Below, in pieces: positions 6,551 to 15,124 of a stretch of DNA of 15,898 nucleotides. The stretch is from Phycisphaerae bacterium (GTDB taxonomy: Bacteria; Planctomycetota; Phycisphaerae; SM23-33): NCBI GenBank assembly GCA_022866005.1, contig JALHTV010000154.1:1-15898 (forward strand), given 5' to 3'. Position numbers and translations under genes: made by a program. The notes beneath the pieces were generated by a model, which was not told the DNA's origin, did not search any database, and worked only from the letters and a program-made list of their open reading frames with translations. Position 1 is the first letter of the stretch. Every line of letters begins with the position of its first letter.

Positions 6551-7744
6551 ATGGTCGTCCCTTGGCAGATGATCCCGCGGTATCACCCCCAGGTGGGCCC
6601 CTGCGATATTCTGCGCGCCTTGGGCAAGCACGGGGCGCCTCGGCACGAGTTCGACGGCGGCGGCCGCACGGCGCGAGAAGGGGAAGATCTCTTCACTCTC
6701 AGCGGCGCAACCGCGGGCCTGACGATCGCCCTGCGGGCGCTGGGGCTGCCCGAGGGCGGCGGCGTGGCCGTGCCGATCTACACCTGCGTGACGGTGTTCG
6801 AGGCCGTGCGGCGGGCCGGACTGCGCTGCGTGTTCGTCGACATCGACCCAACCACGTTCCGCTATGATCTGGACAGCCTTGTCCACCGCCGCGACGCGGT
6901 CGATGCGGCCATCTTGGTCCACACCTTTGGCTACGAAGGCAACTTCGACGGCGTGAGCAACCTCCTGCCCGGCCGGCCCATCATCGAAGACTGCTCGCAC
7001 GCCCTGGGAAGCCGATCAGGCGGCATGCCGCTGGGGCTTCGCGGGGCGGTCTCCGCCTTCAGCTTTAACTTCCACAAGCCCGTGTCGGCTGGCGGCGGGG
7101 GGTGGTTGATCGTCAACGAACCGGCCCTGTTGCCAGCCGTCCGCCGGCAAGTGGAGCAACTGGGCGATCCTCCTCATCGGCCGGCTGGCCGGGCCCTGTG
7201 GCAGCGGATGCTCAAGGCTGCCTTGTACCGCCGCCCGTGGTACGGGCTGCTGCTGGGCTGCGGTCTTCTCCACGCCGATCGGCCGGGCACCCTGCCCGAC
7301 GTCCCGATGGCCCGGATGTCGCACGTGGAACACACGCTGATCTCCGAAGGGCTGGTCGGATTTGCGGATCGCTGCCGACGATACAGGGACTGGGCCAGGC
7401 GGTTGTCAGAAGCGGCCGGTCCCCTAGCCCCGGCCTGTCACTTCGTCGCCGCGGGGGACGATTGGAACGGCTACCTCTGGCCAGTAGTGCTGGATAGCCG
7501 CACCCGCCGCGAGGAGGCCGTGCGCTTCTTCCGCCGTCGGGGCGTAGATGCCTATTTGCTTTGGCTGGAGTGCCTCGACGCGGCAGCGCAGTACGGCTAC
7601 CGACGCGGGGACTGTCCCCAATTGGAGGACGCCCTGGGGCGGCTGATGATGCTGCCCTCCTACGCGGAGCTGACGGCCAAGCAGCAGCGGAGGATCCTCC
7701 AGGCGGTGAAGGAGTCGGGCCTCAGGCAGGGAGGCAGAGCCTGA
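6551..7744 (+). CDS. Divergent DegT/DnrJ/EryC1/StrS-fold protein (putative sugar aminotransferase)
   Basis: The 397-residue product starts at ATG 6551, preceded by GCGGAG; the open frame upstream overlaps gmhA in another frame and is not coding. Family features are LSGATAGLTIALRALG (50-65, an SGT-like phosphate loop), PIYTCVTVFEAV (75-86), FVDIDPTTFRYDLD (95-108), IIEDCSHALG (144-153, with D147) and K176 in FSFNFHKPVSAGGGG, the Schiff-base lysine. After this domain a basic/hydrophobic segment (about 212-245, including LKAALYRRPWYGLLLGCGLL) takes the place where the canonical enzyme has its GYNYRLSE motif. The divergent DegT protein at 1625 shows the same kind of change. It probably acts on a keto sugar nucleotide, but the altered C-terminal half makes the reaction uncertain. 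It follows gmhA by 50 bp and likely shares its transcript. Confidence 0.85.
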   Translation: MVVPWQMIPRYHPQVGPCDILRALGKHGAPRHEFDGGGRTAREGEDLFTLSGATAGLTIALRALGLPEGGGVAVPIYTCVTVFEAVRRAGLRCVFVDIDPTTFRYDLDSLVHRRDAVDAAILVHTFGYEGNFDGVSNLLPGRPIIEDCSHALGSRSGGMPLGLRGAVSAFSFNFHKPVSAGGGGWLIVNEPALLPAVRRQVEQLGDPPHRPAGRALWQRMLKAALYRRPWYGLLLGCGLLHADRPGTLPDVPMARMSHVEHTLISEGLVGFADRCRRYRDWARRLSEAAGPLAPACHFVAAGDDWNGYLWPVVLDSRTRREEAVRFFRRRGVDAYLLWLECLDAAAQYGYRRGDCPQLEDALGRLMMLPSYAELTAKQQRRILQAVKESGLRQGGRA

Positions 7745-7792
7745 GAGACATCCGGACAGGCGGTTGGGCATAGAGACGAAAGGGGTCACGAC

Positions 7793-9397
7793 ATGAACCT
7801 CTCTCAAGGCGGCGCAACGGCGGCAGTTCGGATCAGCAGCGGCGGCCAGGGCTTCCTGGAGCGCAGGGCCGGTCTCTTGGCGGTGGGGACCGTCCTGCTG
7901 GCTGCGGCCCTGCGGCTGGCGGTCGCACCGATCCTGACGCTGGACGGGGACGAATGCCACACCATCCTGGTCTCGCGCTTCAGCTTCAGCGATCTGCTGG
8001 CCTGCGAAGCCTTTGACATCGGCAACCCTCAGGGCTTCCACCTGCTCCTGTCGGCGGTGCGGCAGGTATTCGGGGAGAACATCCTGGTGTATCGCGTGGT
8101 CAACGCCCTGATCGGCACGGCGGCAGTGGCGGCCATCCTGATGCTGTGCCGCCTTCTGGTGCCGCGGCCGGTGATCTGGCTTGGCGTGGGATTGCTGACG
8201 GCACTCAACCCCATGCAGTTGACGTTCTCACTGCACCTGCGCCCCTGGGCGGTCCAGGCGCTGACGCTGTCGCTGGCCATCTGGGCCGCGCTGCGGTGGC
8301 GCCGCGATCGGCGCCTGTGGCAACTGGTGGTGTACGTGGTAGCGATGTTCATCGCCTTCAACACCAACTATAGCGCCGCCTTCTGCTGGGCAGCGCTGGG
8401 GCTGTGGTGGCTGTGGGACAGTCGGCGCAGCGGTCGGCGACTGGCCTGGGTCGTCGGGACGAACCTGGTGTTGTTGGCGCTGCTGGTTCCCTCAGGTGTC
8501 TTCCTGTGGTGGCAAATGCAACACCAGGAGTTGTCGCGAGGGGGCACGGCGTGGATCTTTCACCTGCTCGGCTTTCCCTACTTCTTCATCTACGGCAATT
8601 CGGTGGCCCGGCCGGAGCGGGGCAGGTGGCTGATGCTGGTCACAGCCATCCCGGCCGTGGTGGTGATGGCGCCGGTGCTGCTGGCCGGGCTGCGCGGAGT
8701 ATGGAAGACCGCCGAACCTCGCGGCCTGGTGCTGACGATGCTTATCCTACCGTTCCTGTTCCTGGCCGGAATGTGCCTGTTCACACCGTTTTTCTTCAGC
8801 CGATATCTCGCGTTTATGTGGCCGATGTTCGCCCTGACGCTGATGCTCGGGGTGGATGCGTTTGGCCGGCGCCTCCGCACGGTGGGCCTGGCCGCGCTGA
8901 TCGTCATGGAGCTGGTCGGCTGCGCTGGCTACGCGCTGCGCTTCGCCCAGGAGTATCCCCCGTTCCTCTGCCGGACCCTGCAAGCCCACGCCGAGAAGGA
9001 CTTCGGAATCATCTTCTACCCCAGTGGCGACCGGCAGTTGATCGTTCAGTGGCCAGGCCGGCCAAGGATTCTGTGGATCGCCAAGACGCAGCCAGAGGTG
9101 GTCGTCTCGGTGTTCCCCGACCCCCCGATGGATTACGTCAAGCTGTATCCCATGCCGCGAGAGAAACTCTCCGCGTGGCTTGCGCGCGACCTGCCGAAGG
9201 AGATGTGGCTCTACTGCGATCTGCGACCCAACACCGACTACCCCGACGCGGCGCAGACGATGGAGCGCGTCAAGCAGATGCTCACCGGCCCGTATCGCTT
9301 GGAGCAGACCTGGTCCTGGCCCAGCGAGAAACAGGTCAAGTACCAACTGCTCGAGTTCCGTCGTGCCCAAGGCCCTGCCAGCCGCGAGGGCGCCTGA
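7793..9397 (+). CDS. GT-C type membrane glycosyltransferase (PMT/ArnT/GT39-GT83-like)
   Basis: The 534-residue integral membrane protein has about 11-12 predicted membrane segments between residues 27 and 380 and a C-terminal hydrophilic part of about 150 residues. The first extracytoplasmic loop carries TLDGDECHT (49-57), with D53-E54 in the position of the acidic pair that GT-C enzymes use for metal and polyprenyl-phosphate-sugar binding. NPQGFHLLL (79-87) resembles the HPPLYYLLL-like segment of the same families. Such enzymes transfer a sugar from a polyprenyl-phosphate donor to a lipid, glycan or protein on the periplasmic face of the inner membrane. AAAGGGGT lies about 8 bases before ATG 7793. 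The gene follows the DegT-fold gene by 48 bp. Fold class is confident; donor and acceptor are not known. Confidence 0.85.
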   Translation: MNLSQGGATAAVRISSGGQGFLERRAGLLAVGTVLLAAALRLAVAPILTLDGDECHTILVSRFSFSDLLACEAFDIGNPQGFHLLLSAVRQVFGENILVYRVVNALIGTAAVAAILMLCRLLVPRPVIWLGVGLLTALNPMQLTFSLHLRPWAVQALTLSLAIWAALRWRRDRRLWQLVVYVVAMFIAFNTNYSAAFCWAALGLWWLWDSRRSGRRLAWVVGTNLVLLALLVPSGVFLWWQMQHQELSRGGTAWIFHLLGFPYFFIYGNSVARPERGRWLMLVTAIPAVVVMAPVLLAGLRGVWKTAEPRGLVLTMLILPFLFLAGMCLFTPFFFSRYLAFMWPMFALTLMLGVDAFGRRLRTVGLAALIVMELVGCAGYALRFAQEYPPFLCRTLQAHAEKDFGIIFYPSGDRQLIVQWPGRPRILWIAKTQPEVVVSVFPDPPMDYVKLYPMPREKLSAWLARDLPKEMWLYCDLRPNTDYPDAAQTMERVKQMLTGPYRLEQTWSWPSEKQVKYQLLEFRRAQGPASREGA

Positions 9398-9421
9398 CGT
9401 CCACTGACGCCCCCTCGGCAC

Positions 9422-9443
9422 GTCGCTCACCGCGGCGAGCGAC
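9422..9443. terminator. Hairpin between convergent operons
   Basis: GTCGCTC (9422-9428) and GAGCGAC (9437-9443) form a perfect 7-bp stem with an 8-base loop. It covers the stop codon of the reverse-strand glycosyltransferase and lies 24 bp after the stop of the forward GT-C gene. It could act for both converging transcripts. Neither side has a T-run, so function as an intrinsic terminator is uncertain. Confidence 0.35.
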
Positions 9444-10620
9444 CGAGGCGACAGAGGTCCTCCAGCCAAGTCACGACCTTCTCGGCATTGGTCTGAAGGT
9501 TGAAGTGCCGTTGGATTCGTTGCCGGCCGTTGTCCCCCAGGCTGCGGCGACGGGCCGGGTCTGCCAGCAGCGCCAGGACCGCTTCGGCTAGAGCATCGGC
9601 ATCGCGCGGCGCGACCAGCACCCCGGTCTGGCCGTCCTGGATGACCTCCACCATGCCGCCCACGCGGAAGCCCACCACCGCCCTGGCGCAGGACTGGGCC
9701 TCCAAGACGCTGAAGGGGCAGGCCTCGGTCTCCGAGGGGTGCACCAGCAGGTCGAACAGGTTCATCAGCTCCGGCACGTCCGCCCGCCGACCGGTCAGGA
9801 GGATCCTCTCCCCCAGCTGGAGCCGCTGGATGTCCCGGCTGATGCGCGCTGCATAAGGCCGGTCTTCCTCGGCGGTGATGTCACCGACGATCACGCAACG
9901 GACATCGGGAACCTTGGCCGCCACGCGGGCCATCGCCGCGACCAGATGATGGACGCCCTTGCGCGGCGTCAGGTGCGTCACGGCCCCGATCACCGGGGCC
10001 CCCTCAGCCAAGCCCAGTTCTGCTACCAACCCTGGGCCGCGCGGGGTCGGGCGGAACCGCTCGGTGTCCACCCCGTTGGGCAGGACGGCGATGCGCTGGG
10101 GGTCGATGCCCTCGCGGGCCAACAGGTCGCGCCCCAACTCCACGACCACCAGGTAGCGGTCGACCCAGCGCCCTTGGATCGCAAAGAACAGCCGGTTGAA
10201 CGCCCCCAACCCCGCCAGGCGCGTCCCGTGCAGCACGGCCGCCACGGGCCGACCCGCCAGCGCGCCTGCGCGCGGCAGCAGCAGCGCGTTCAGGCCATTG
10301 ATGCAGATCGCATCCGCCTCGACCCGCCGGGCCAGCGCCGCCAGTTCTCGCGACGCCCGCAGGCCCGCCGCAACATGGCCGAGGTAACGCAGGGGGTTGA
10401 GCGATCGAGGGACCCACTCGATGCCTTCGACCAGATGCACCCTCGCCCCGCTAGCCGCCAAACCGTCCAGGACGGCATCCCGCCAGGGCGAGGCGATATG
10501 CACGCCCAGGCCGCGCCTCAGGCATCGGCTGACGATCTGTTCGAGCCAGACGTTCGGCCCGATCGTCCCGCGCCAGCGGTTGACGAACAGGATGGTTAAC
10601 GGTCGGCCCGTTGCGACCAT
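9427..10620 (-). CDS. GT4-like glycosyltransferase (GT-B fold)
   Basis: The 397-residue cytoplasmic enzyme has the two-domain GT-B pattern. The N-terminal part holds LTILFVNRWRGTIGPN and CINGLNALLLPRAGAL, the acceptor-side domain. The hinge region has VLPNGVDTERFRP (179-191). The donor domain has VTHLTPRKGVHHLVAAM (214-230), with R220 and K221 as the expected diphosphate-binding pair, and E299-x7-E307 in ETEACPFSVLEA, the retaining GT4 signature. It would transfer a sugar from a nucleotide donor to a lipid-linked glycan. ATG 10620 was chosen because GAGGAGCGGTGAGG stands just before it; a longer open frame to 10722 overlaps the acyltransferase gene and is discarded. Its start lies 5 bp after the WcaF-like gene's stop, so it is the last gene of the right-hand operon. 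Specificity is unknown. Confidence 0.93.
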   Translation of the reverse strand: MVATGRPLTILFVNRWRGTIGPNVWLEQIVSRCLRRGLGVHIASPWRDAVLDGLAASGARVHLVEGIEWVPRSLNPLRYLGHVAAGLRASRELAALARRVEADAICINGLNALLLPRAGALAGRPVAAVLHGTRLAGLGAFNRLFFAIQGRWVDRYLVVVELGRDLLAREGIDPQRIAVLPNGVDTERFRPTPRGPGLVAELGLAEGAPVIGAVTHLTPRKGVHHLVAAMARVAAKVPDVRCVIVGDITAEEDRPYAARISRDIQRLQLGERILLTGRRADVPELMNLFDLLVHPSETEACPFSVLEAQSCARAVVGFRVGGMVEVIQDGQTGVLVAPRDADALAEAVLALLADPARRRSLGDNGRQRIQRHFNLQTNAEKVVTWLEDLCRLGRSPR

Positions 10621-10625
10621 GGGCC

Positions 10626-11243
10626 TCACCGCTCCTCTGCGCCGGGGGCTGTGGGGGCTTGGTCGTCGCGCAGCACGCGCGGCTTGAGGAACCTCGCCGG
10701 GTTGCCAGCCACCACCGTCCACGGGGCGACATCCTGGAACACGGACGACCGCGCCCCCACGACGGCGCCCTCACCCACCGTGACGCCTGGGGCGATGAAG
10801 ACGTCGGCACAGACCCAGGCATCCTTGCGGATCGTGATGGGAGCACTGATGGTCGGCAGGTCCCTGAGTGTGTAGTCATGGCTCGCTGAGCACAGATAGC
10901 TGTACTGGGATACGATGGCGCGCTCTTCCAGGGTGATAGTATCCAGGCAGTAACAGTCCACGTGGGGGCCCAGGGCGCTGCGGTCAGCCATCCGCAGGTT
11001 CCACGGTGCCCAGATGCTCACGGAAGGGTACACCAGTACTTTCCGACCGATCTTGGCCCCAAACAGCCGCAACCATCCTCGCCTCCAGCAATGCAACCTG
11101 CGGGGGCTAGGGCGGCACAGGACTGTCCACACGATATGCCAAACCAACCGCCGCAAGAGGTCTCCCGGTGAGGACAGCCCCTCGGGCCTGCGGTACTTCA
11201 CTCCAGCCGAGGCAGGGTCATTCGGTAGCGGGTCAGCTTGCAT
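10626..11243 (-). CDS. WcaF-like colanic-acid-type acetyltransferase (left-handed beta-helix)
   Basis: The 205-residue product matches the length and layout of WcaF-type O-acetyltransferases, which use acetyl-CoA to acetylate a sugar of the repeat unit. After a basic N-terminal part, imperfect hexapeptide repeats run from about residue 62 to 182, including IGRKVLVYPSVSIWAP, ITIRKDAWVCADVFIAPGV and VTVGEGAVVGARSSV. LCSASHDYTLRDLP (117-130) contains H122, the position of the catalytic histidine in this group, and VVAGNPARFLKPR (177-189) is the typical ending. ATG 11243 overlaps the end of the preceding glycosyltransferase by 11 bp (11233-11243), so translation is probably coupled. It supports a colanic-acid-like polymer with acetylated sugars. 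Substrate is inferred from family only. Confidence 0.92.
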   Translation of the reverse strand: MQADPLPNDPASAGVKYRRPEGLSSPGDLLRRLVWHIVWTVLCRPSPRRLHCWRRGWLRLFGAKIGRKVLVYPSVSIWAPWNLRMADRSALGPHVDCYCLDTITLEERAIVSQYSYLCSASHDYTLRDLPTISAPITIRKDAWVCADVFIAPGVTVGEGAVVGARSSVFQDVAPWTVVAGNPARFLKPRVLRDDQAPTAPGAEER

Positions 11244-12465
11244 GGGAGCCTTTTCCCTCAGATATTACCCAGGCGGGCACGGGCCCACGCCCAACCAGCC
11301 AGCGGTACACCGCAGCCATTTGCCCGGCAACATGATCCCAAGAGTACTTCTCTTCCACCAGCTTCCGCCCGCGCTGACCCATCTGGCGCCGCTGGTCTTG
11401 GGACAGGCTCATCAGATCGGCCAGCGCCGTCTCGACGGCCTCAGCCGTCGGCTCGGCCAGGAGCCCTGCCCCGGCCTGGGCGGCCTGGGGGAAGCTGCAT
11501 CCCGGCGTAAACACCGCGGGCAGCCGGCAGGCCAAGGCCTCCAACAGCGACATGCTGAAGCCCTCGGAAAGGCTGGGCAGCACGAAGACCTCCGCGGCGG
11601 CCAGCAACGACCGCTTGTCCTCGTTGTAGGCCGGTCCGACAAAGGTCGCCCGGGTGGCAGCCTGGCCCTGGCGGAGGATCGCCTTCAGGGACGCGCGCTG
11701 ACCGACCTCATCGGGGCCGGCGATGACCAGGTGCCAGTCGTCGAATCGCGCCGCCACTCGGCACCAGGCCCGCACCAGGTGCTCCAGACCCTTGATCGGA
11801 TGGATACGGCCGACATAGAGAACCACTCGTTTGCCTGCAAGCTGCGGCCACTGTTGGCCGGCGCGGTCTGGAGAAGGCATCGCGTCGAAGGACTCCAGGT
11901 CGATACCGTTGGGGATCACCGCGACGGGATTGGCCAACCCATAGGCGCGGACATCGGCAGCCTCCTGCTCGGTCAGCGCATGCAGGCAGGCGGCACGGCG
12001 AAGGTTGCGGTCGGCGTACCAGCAGCGGGCGATGGCCTTCTTCCAAGCCTTCATCCGCAGGCACACGGGGGCCAGTTCCCCACGCAGGGAGATGACCTGC
12101 GGGATCCCCAGTTGCCTGGAGACGTCGGCGGCGGCCTTGCACATGCCAATCCACGTACCGTCGCTGTGGATGATATCGGCGCCGTCGGCCACCTCCCTGA
12201 GGAATCGCCCGAAGCCGGGGACCAGCCATAGCCGCGGGCGCTTCCAAAGGAACCCCTTGGCGATGTGGACCTGCATGGCACGGGTGTCGATGGAGATGGG
12301 CTGCCCGAAGGCTTTGCCCCAGTCGGCGGCGACGAGATCGACCCAACAACCGTGCCGCGCCAGCGCCCGGCAGAGGGCGCTGATGGACTGCGCCGGGCCG
12401 CCGACGCCGCCTTGAATGGACAGCGTCACGTGGACAACGTGGAGGTCCTTGTGCTCCGCGCCCAT
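11233..12465 (-). CDS. GT4-like glycosyltransferase (GT-B fold)
   Basis: The 410-residue protein begins with VVHVTLSIQGGVGGPAQSIS (10-29), the glycine-rich first loop of GT4 enzymes. AVIPNGIDLESFD (182-194) and LYVGRIHPIKGLEHLVRAW (216-234), with R220 and K225 for the donor diphosphate, follow. E301-x7-E309 in SEGFSMSLLEAL completes the retaining GT4 pattern. HSDGTWIGMCKAAA and SLRGELAP (127-134) are typical of glycosyltransferases of surface-polysaccharide loci. ATG 12465 was chosen because AGGAG stands 9 bases upstream; an in-frame TTG at 12483 is possible. The gene begins 21 bp after the stop of the next glycosyltransferase gene and overlaps the WcaF-like gene at its end. It would add one sugar of the lipid-linked repeat unit; which one cannot be read. 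Confidence 0.93.
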   Translation of the reverse strand: MGAEHKDLHVVHVTLSIQGGVGGPAQSISALCRALARHGCWVDLVAADWGKAFGQPISIDTRAMQVHIAKGFLWKRPRLWLVPGFGRFLREVADGADIIHSDGTWIGMCKAAADVSRQLGIPQVISLRGELAPVCLRMKAWKKAIARCWYADRNLRRAACLHALTEQEAADVRAYGLANPVAVIPNGIDLESFDAMPSPDRAGQQWPQLAGKRVVLYVGRIHPIKGLEHLVRAWCRVAARFDDWHLVIAGPDEVGQRASLKAILRQGQAATRATFVGPAYNEDKRSLLAAAEVFVLPSLSEGFSMSLLEALACRLPAVFTPGCSFPQAAQAGAGLLAEPTAEAVETALADLMSLSQDQRRQMGQRGRKLVEEKYSWDHVAGQMAAVYRWLVGRGPVPAWVISEGKGSHAS

Positions 12466-12486
12466 GTGCCTGAACTCCTGCAACTC

Positions 12487-13707
12487 CTACGCGCCCCCAG
12501 GCCGTGGGGACGGGTCATCTCCGTGGGCCACGCGCTGGAGGATCTGGATCAAGTCGCGGATCTGCTGGGCGGGGGTGAAGCTGCGCCGAATGTACTCCTG
12601 CGCTGTCAGGCCCATCCGCTGGGCGCCCTGCGGGTCACGGACAAAACAGTCCACGCAGGCCGCCAGACCCGCGGGGTCTTCCACGTCAAAGTACAAGCCT
12701 GTCAGGTTTGGCGCGATCATGTCCATAATGCCACCGACCGGACAAGCCGCTACCGGCTTGCCCAAGGCCATCGCCTCCAGCAGGGCGCGGGGGTGGCCTT
12801 CCGTGTGGGTGGGCAGCACGACCACGGTGGCCGCCTTCATGACCTGCGGCAGGTCGTGGCGCAGGTGCAGCCAGACAACGCGGTCAGACACGCCCAGCCG
12901 CTCGGCCAGCGCCTGGGTGTCCCGCAGATAATGCTTGTTGGGGCCGTAGGGGGAGAACTCTCCCGCGATCCACAGCACCGCGTCGTGCCCGGCGTCTAGG
13001 ACGTGCCGCATGGCCTCGACGGCGGTGTGCTGGCCCTTGGTGCGGACGATCGCACCGAGGCAGAGGATTCTCACCGGCCGGTGGTCCTGGGGCAAGGGCG
13101 CCTCCAGCGGCCGATTCGCCAAGGCCGTGATCTCCTCCACGTCTATGGCGTTGTGCAGGACGTAGGTTTTGCGCGGGTCGATGCCGGAGCAGGCCGCTGC
13201 CGCCCGCGTCGCACGGGAGACGGCGAGGATCGCCCGGCAGCGCCGACGGCACAGCCGCCGTCCATACCAGGGCATCATGTCCGGGGTGTACCAGCCCTGC
13301 AAATAGATCACCAGCGGGATATGCCGGATCCGGCGGTTCATGCCGACAACCGAGGCCGCCTTGAAGCTGCTACAGAAGATCAACGAGGGAGAGAGTTCCT
13401 CCATGACCTCAGCGAGGCGCCGGCGAACGGTCAGGAGCCCCGGCAGCGATTTAGCGACCCGCCAGAGGCGCAGGACCCGACTGCCCTGCCCCCCCACCAC
13501 GTGGGTGGTGGCCTGGGGACAGAGGACGCGGTGGGTGATGCCCGCCTGCTGGATTGCCTGGACATAAGGCTCGCAGCAGCCGTAGGGGTCCACCATGGTC
13601 ACGTCGACCCTGGGCAGGAGCCTAGCGGCCAGACTCACCGTAGTCCGGGGTGCCCCGCCAAAGTGCGTCACGAAGTCAAAGAAGGCTGTGTGAATCCGCT
13701 GGTCCAT
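12487..13707 (-). CDS. GT4-like glycosyltransferase (GT-B fold)
   Basis: The 406-residue product starts at ATG 13707, preceded by AGGA about 6 bases upstream; the open frame to 13914 overlaps the polymerase gene and is discarded. The acceptor-side domain has AFFDFVTHFGGAPRTTVSLA (8-27) and IYLQGWYTPD (134-143). The donor domain has ILAVSRATRAAA (160-171), YVLHNAIDVEEI (182-193), LCLGAIVRTKGQHTAVEAM (215-233) with K224, and E303-x7-E311 in HTEGHPRALLEAMALGKPVA. These support a retaining GT4 enzyme acting on a lipid-linked glycan in the cytoplasm. It lies 19 bp after the Wzy/WaaL-like gene and 21 bp before the next glycosyltransferase, so the operon is tight. Donor sugar unknown. Confidence 0.92.
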   Translation of the reverse strand: MDQRIHTAFFDFVTHFGGAPRTTVSLAARLLPRVDVTMVDPYGCCEPYVQAIQQAGITHRVLCPQATTHVVGGQGSRVLRLWRVAKSLPGLLTVRRRLAEVMEELSPSLIFCSSFKAASVVGMNRRIRHIPLVIYLQGWYTPDMMPWYGRRLCRRRCRAILAVSRATRAAAACSGIDPRKTYVLHNAIDVEEITALANRPLEAPLPQDHRPVRILCLGAIVRTKGQHTAVEAMRHVLDAGHDAVLWIAGEFSPYGPNKHYLRDTQALAERLGVSDRVVWLHLRHDLPQVMKAATVVVLPTHTEGHPRALLEAMALGKPVAACPVGGIMDMIAPNLTGLYFDVEDPAGLAACVDCFVRDPQGAQRMGLTAQEYIRRSFTPAQQIRDLIQILQRVAHGDDPSPRPGGA

Positions 13708-13726
13708 AGGGTCCTGGGAGGCCCCG

Positions 13727-15124
13727 CTACCTTTCGTGGTCGCGAGGATGGTCGGGCGGCCCGGACTCGCTAGCCGCCATGACAGGGCCGCCCCAGCCGA
13801 CAGGGAACGTCGGACTCCCCGGACCGGTGGGGCCGGTTCCCGCTGCCTCATACCCATAGAGGCCGGAGACCGTGTCGTGTCGAACGGCCCAAAGCAGCCG
13901 GACGCACAGGCCAATCATCATGGCAAGCTGCATGTTGGGTAGCTTGCGGAGGTTGACCTCATTGAAGAAGCACAAGACCAGTATCCCCAGAATGGAGGCC
14001 TGGACGGCCTTGAACATCTTCCTCAGCCGGTTGTGGCCGCTGAAGGTCTTCGCCAGCCGCCGCGCCCGGGCGTAAGCGAGACCCACCATGAGGAAATACA
14101 GCGAGAAGCCGACGATCCCCGTGGTAGACAGCAATTCGAAGTAGGCGTTGTGCGCCGCGACGCTCCGGCCGCCGGTCGGCCCGGCGTATGCTCCCACCCC
14201 GATCCCAAAGACGGGGTGCGACAAGAAGAAGCCAAATGCCTCGATAATCAGGACATCCCGACCCGCAAAGGCGACCTCCGAACCAGGGTCGTAGATGGTT
14301 GCGCTGATCCGAGCGACCAGAGGGTTATGGGGAAAGAACTTCACGGCCACGATGATGGGGATGGTAATCATGACGGCCACCGGGAGAAAGGCCTTCCAGT
14401 TGGCCCGGAGGCTGCCCACGTGCTCCAGCAGGTAGTAGAAGACCAGTACCGAGAAGGAGGCAATGGCTGACCCTCGCGACCCCGCGGCCAGCAGGGCCAA
14501 CGTCGCCGTGCCGAAGAAGACGAAGATGACCGTCTTCCAGAACCTCCCCACCAGGGGCAGCACGATCAGCGAGGCAAAAACCGCGTAGGTGATCTGCCAG
14601 CCGAAGGCGTTGGGCTCGGCCTCGGCGGCCGTCACGCGCTCGCCGCCCATCTCGACGGCACCGAAGCCCACGATCGCCCCCATTGCCGACAGGAACAGTG
14701 TGCCCAGGACCTGCATGAGAAAGAAGAGTCTCAGCTTTGGCAGCGAGTTGCACACCGTCAGCAGCACTAAGTAGCCGCCGAGGATCCTGGTCTCGTACCA
14801 AGCCATACGGATACTCAGCTCAAAGTACGCCGAGACAAAGGCGGTAATGTAATTCCAGACCATCAGCCCCACGATGATCCAGAACTCCGGCATCCTCTCG
14901 ACAGCGTGGCTCTTGGCCGAAAACACCAGTATCACCAGCAGGAAGAAGAAGTAGATGTTGGTATAGCCGGTCAGACGTGCTACGTCCGTGGCCGATACGG
15001 CCAGGAGGTACCCGCCAAACAGCCAGTCAACGAACCCCGGCTTCCGCGTGAGCACCTGCTGGGTCTCAGGATAGTCCAGCAGGTCCATCTCCATCCCGGG
15101 TTGTGCGTAAGCGGCTACGCTCAT
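13727..15124 (-). CDS. O-antigen polymerase/ligase family membrane protein (Wzy/WaaL-like)
   Basis: The 465-residue protein has about 11 predicted membrane segments from residue 33 to 415. The large extracytoplasmic loop region has LAAGSRGSA (212-220), AGRD (287-290), HPVFGIGVGAY (303-313) and AHNAYFELLSTTGIVG (324-339). This set is characteristic of the Wzy_C/WaaL superfamily, which polymerises lipid-linked repeat units or ligates glycans at the periplasmic face. Polymerase and ligase cannot be told apart from sequence; a place at the head of a glycosyltransferase operon fits polymerase. ATG 15124 has GGAAG 8 bases upstream. The last 45 residues (421-465) are a hydrophilic, Gly/Pro-rich tail unlike the rest of the protein. 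It is the first gene of a five-gene operon and follows a 335-bp gene-free region. Confidence 0.88.
   Translation of the reverse strand: MSVAAYAQPGMEMDLLDYPETQQVLTRKPGFVDWLFGGYLLAVSATDVARLTGYTNIYFFFLLVILVFSAKSHAVERMPEFWIIVGLMVWNYITAFVSAYFELSIRMAWYETRILGGYLVLLTVCNSLPKLRLFFLMQVLGTLFLSAMGAIVGFGAVEMGGERVTAAEAEPNAFGWQITYAVFASLIVLPLVGRFWKTVIFVFFGTATLALLAAGSRGSAIASFSVLVFYYLLEHVGSLRANWKAFLPVAVMITIPIIVAVKFFPHNPLVARISATIYDPGSEVAFAGRDVLIIEAFGFFLSHPVFGIGVGAYAGPTGGRSVAAHNAYFELLSTTGIVGFSLYFLMVGLAYARARRLAKTFSGHNRLRKMFKAVQASILGILVLCFFNEVNLRKLPNMQLAMMIGLCVRLLWAVRHDTVSGLYGYEAAGTGPTGPGSPTFPVGWGGPVMAASESGPPDHPRDHER

Noticed and set aside
10621..10722. 34-residue N-terminal extension of the last glycosyltransferase frame
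   Set aside because: It overlaps the WcaF-like gene, and ATG 10620 is preceded by a strong GAGGAG ribosome-binding site.
11014..12231. 405-residue open frame on the + strand
   Set aside because: It is antisense to a motif-bearing GT4 glycosyltransferase and the WcaF-like gene; no domain features were visible.
13708..13914. 69-residue N-terminal extension of the third glycosyltransferase frame
   Set aside because: It overlaps the 3' end of the Wzy/WaaL-like gene, is low in complexity, and ATG 13707 has its own Shine-Dalgarno sequence.
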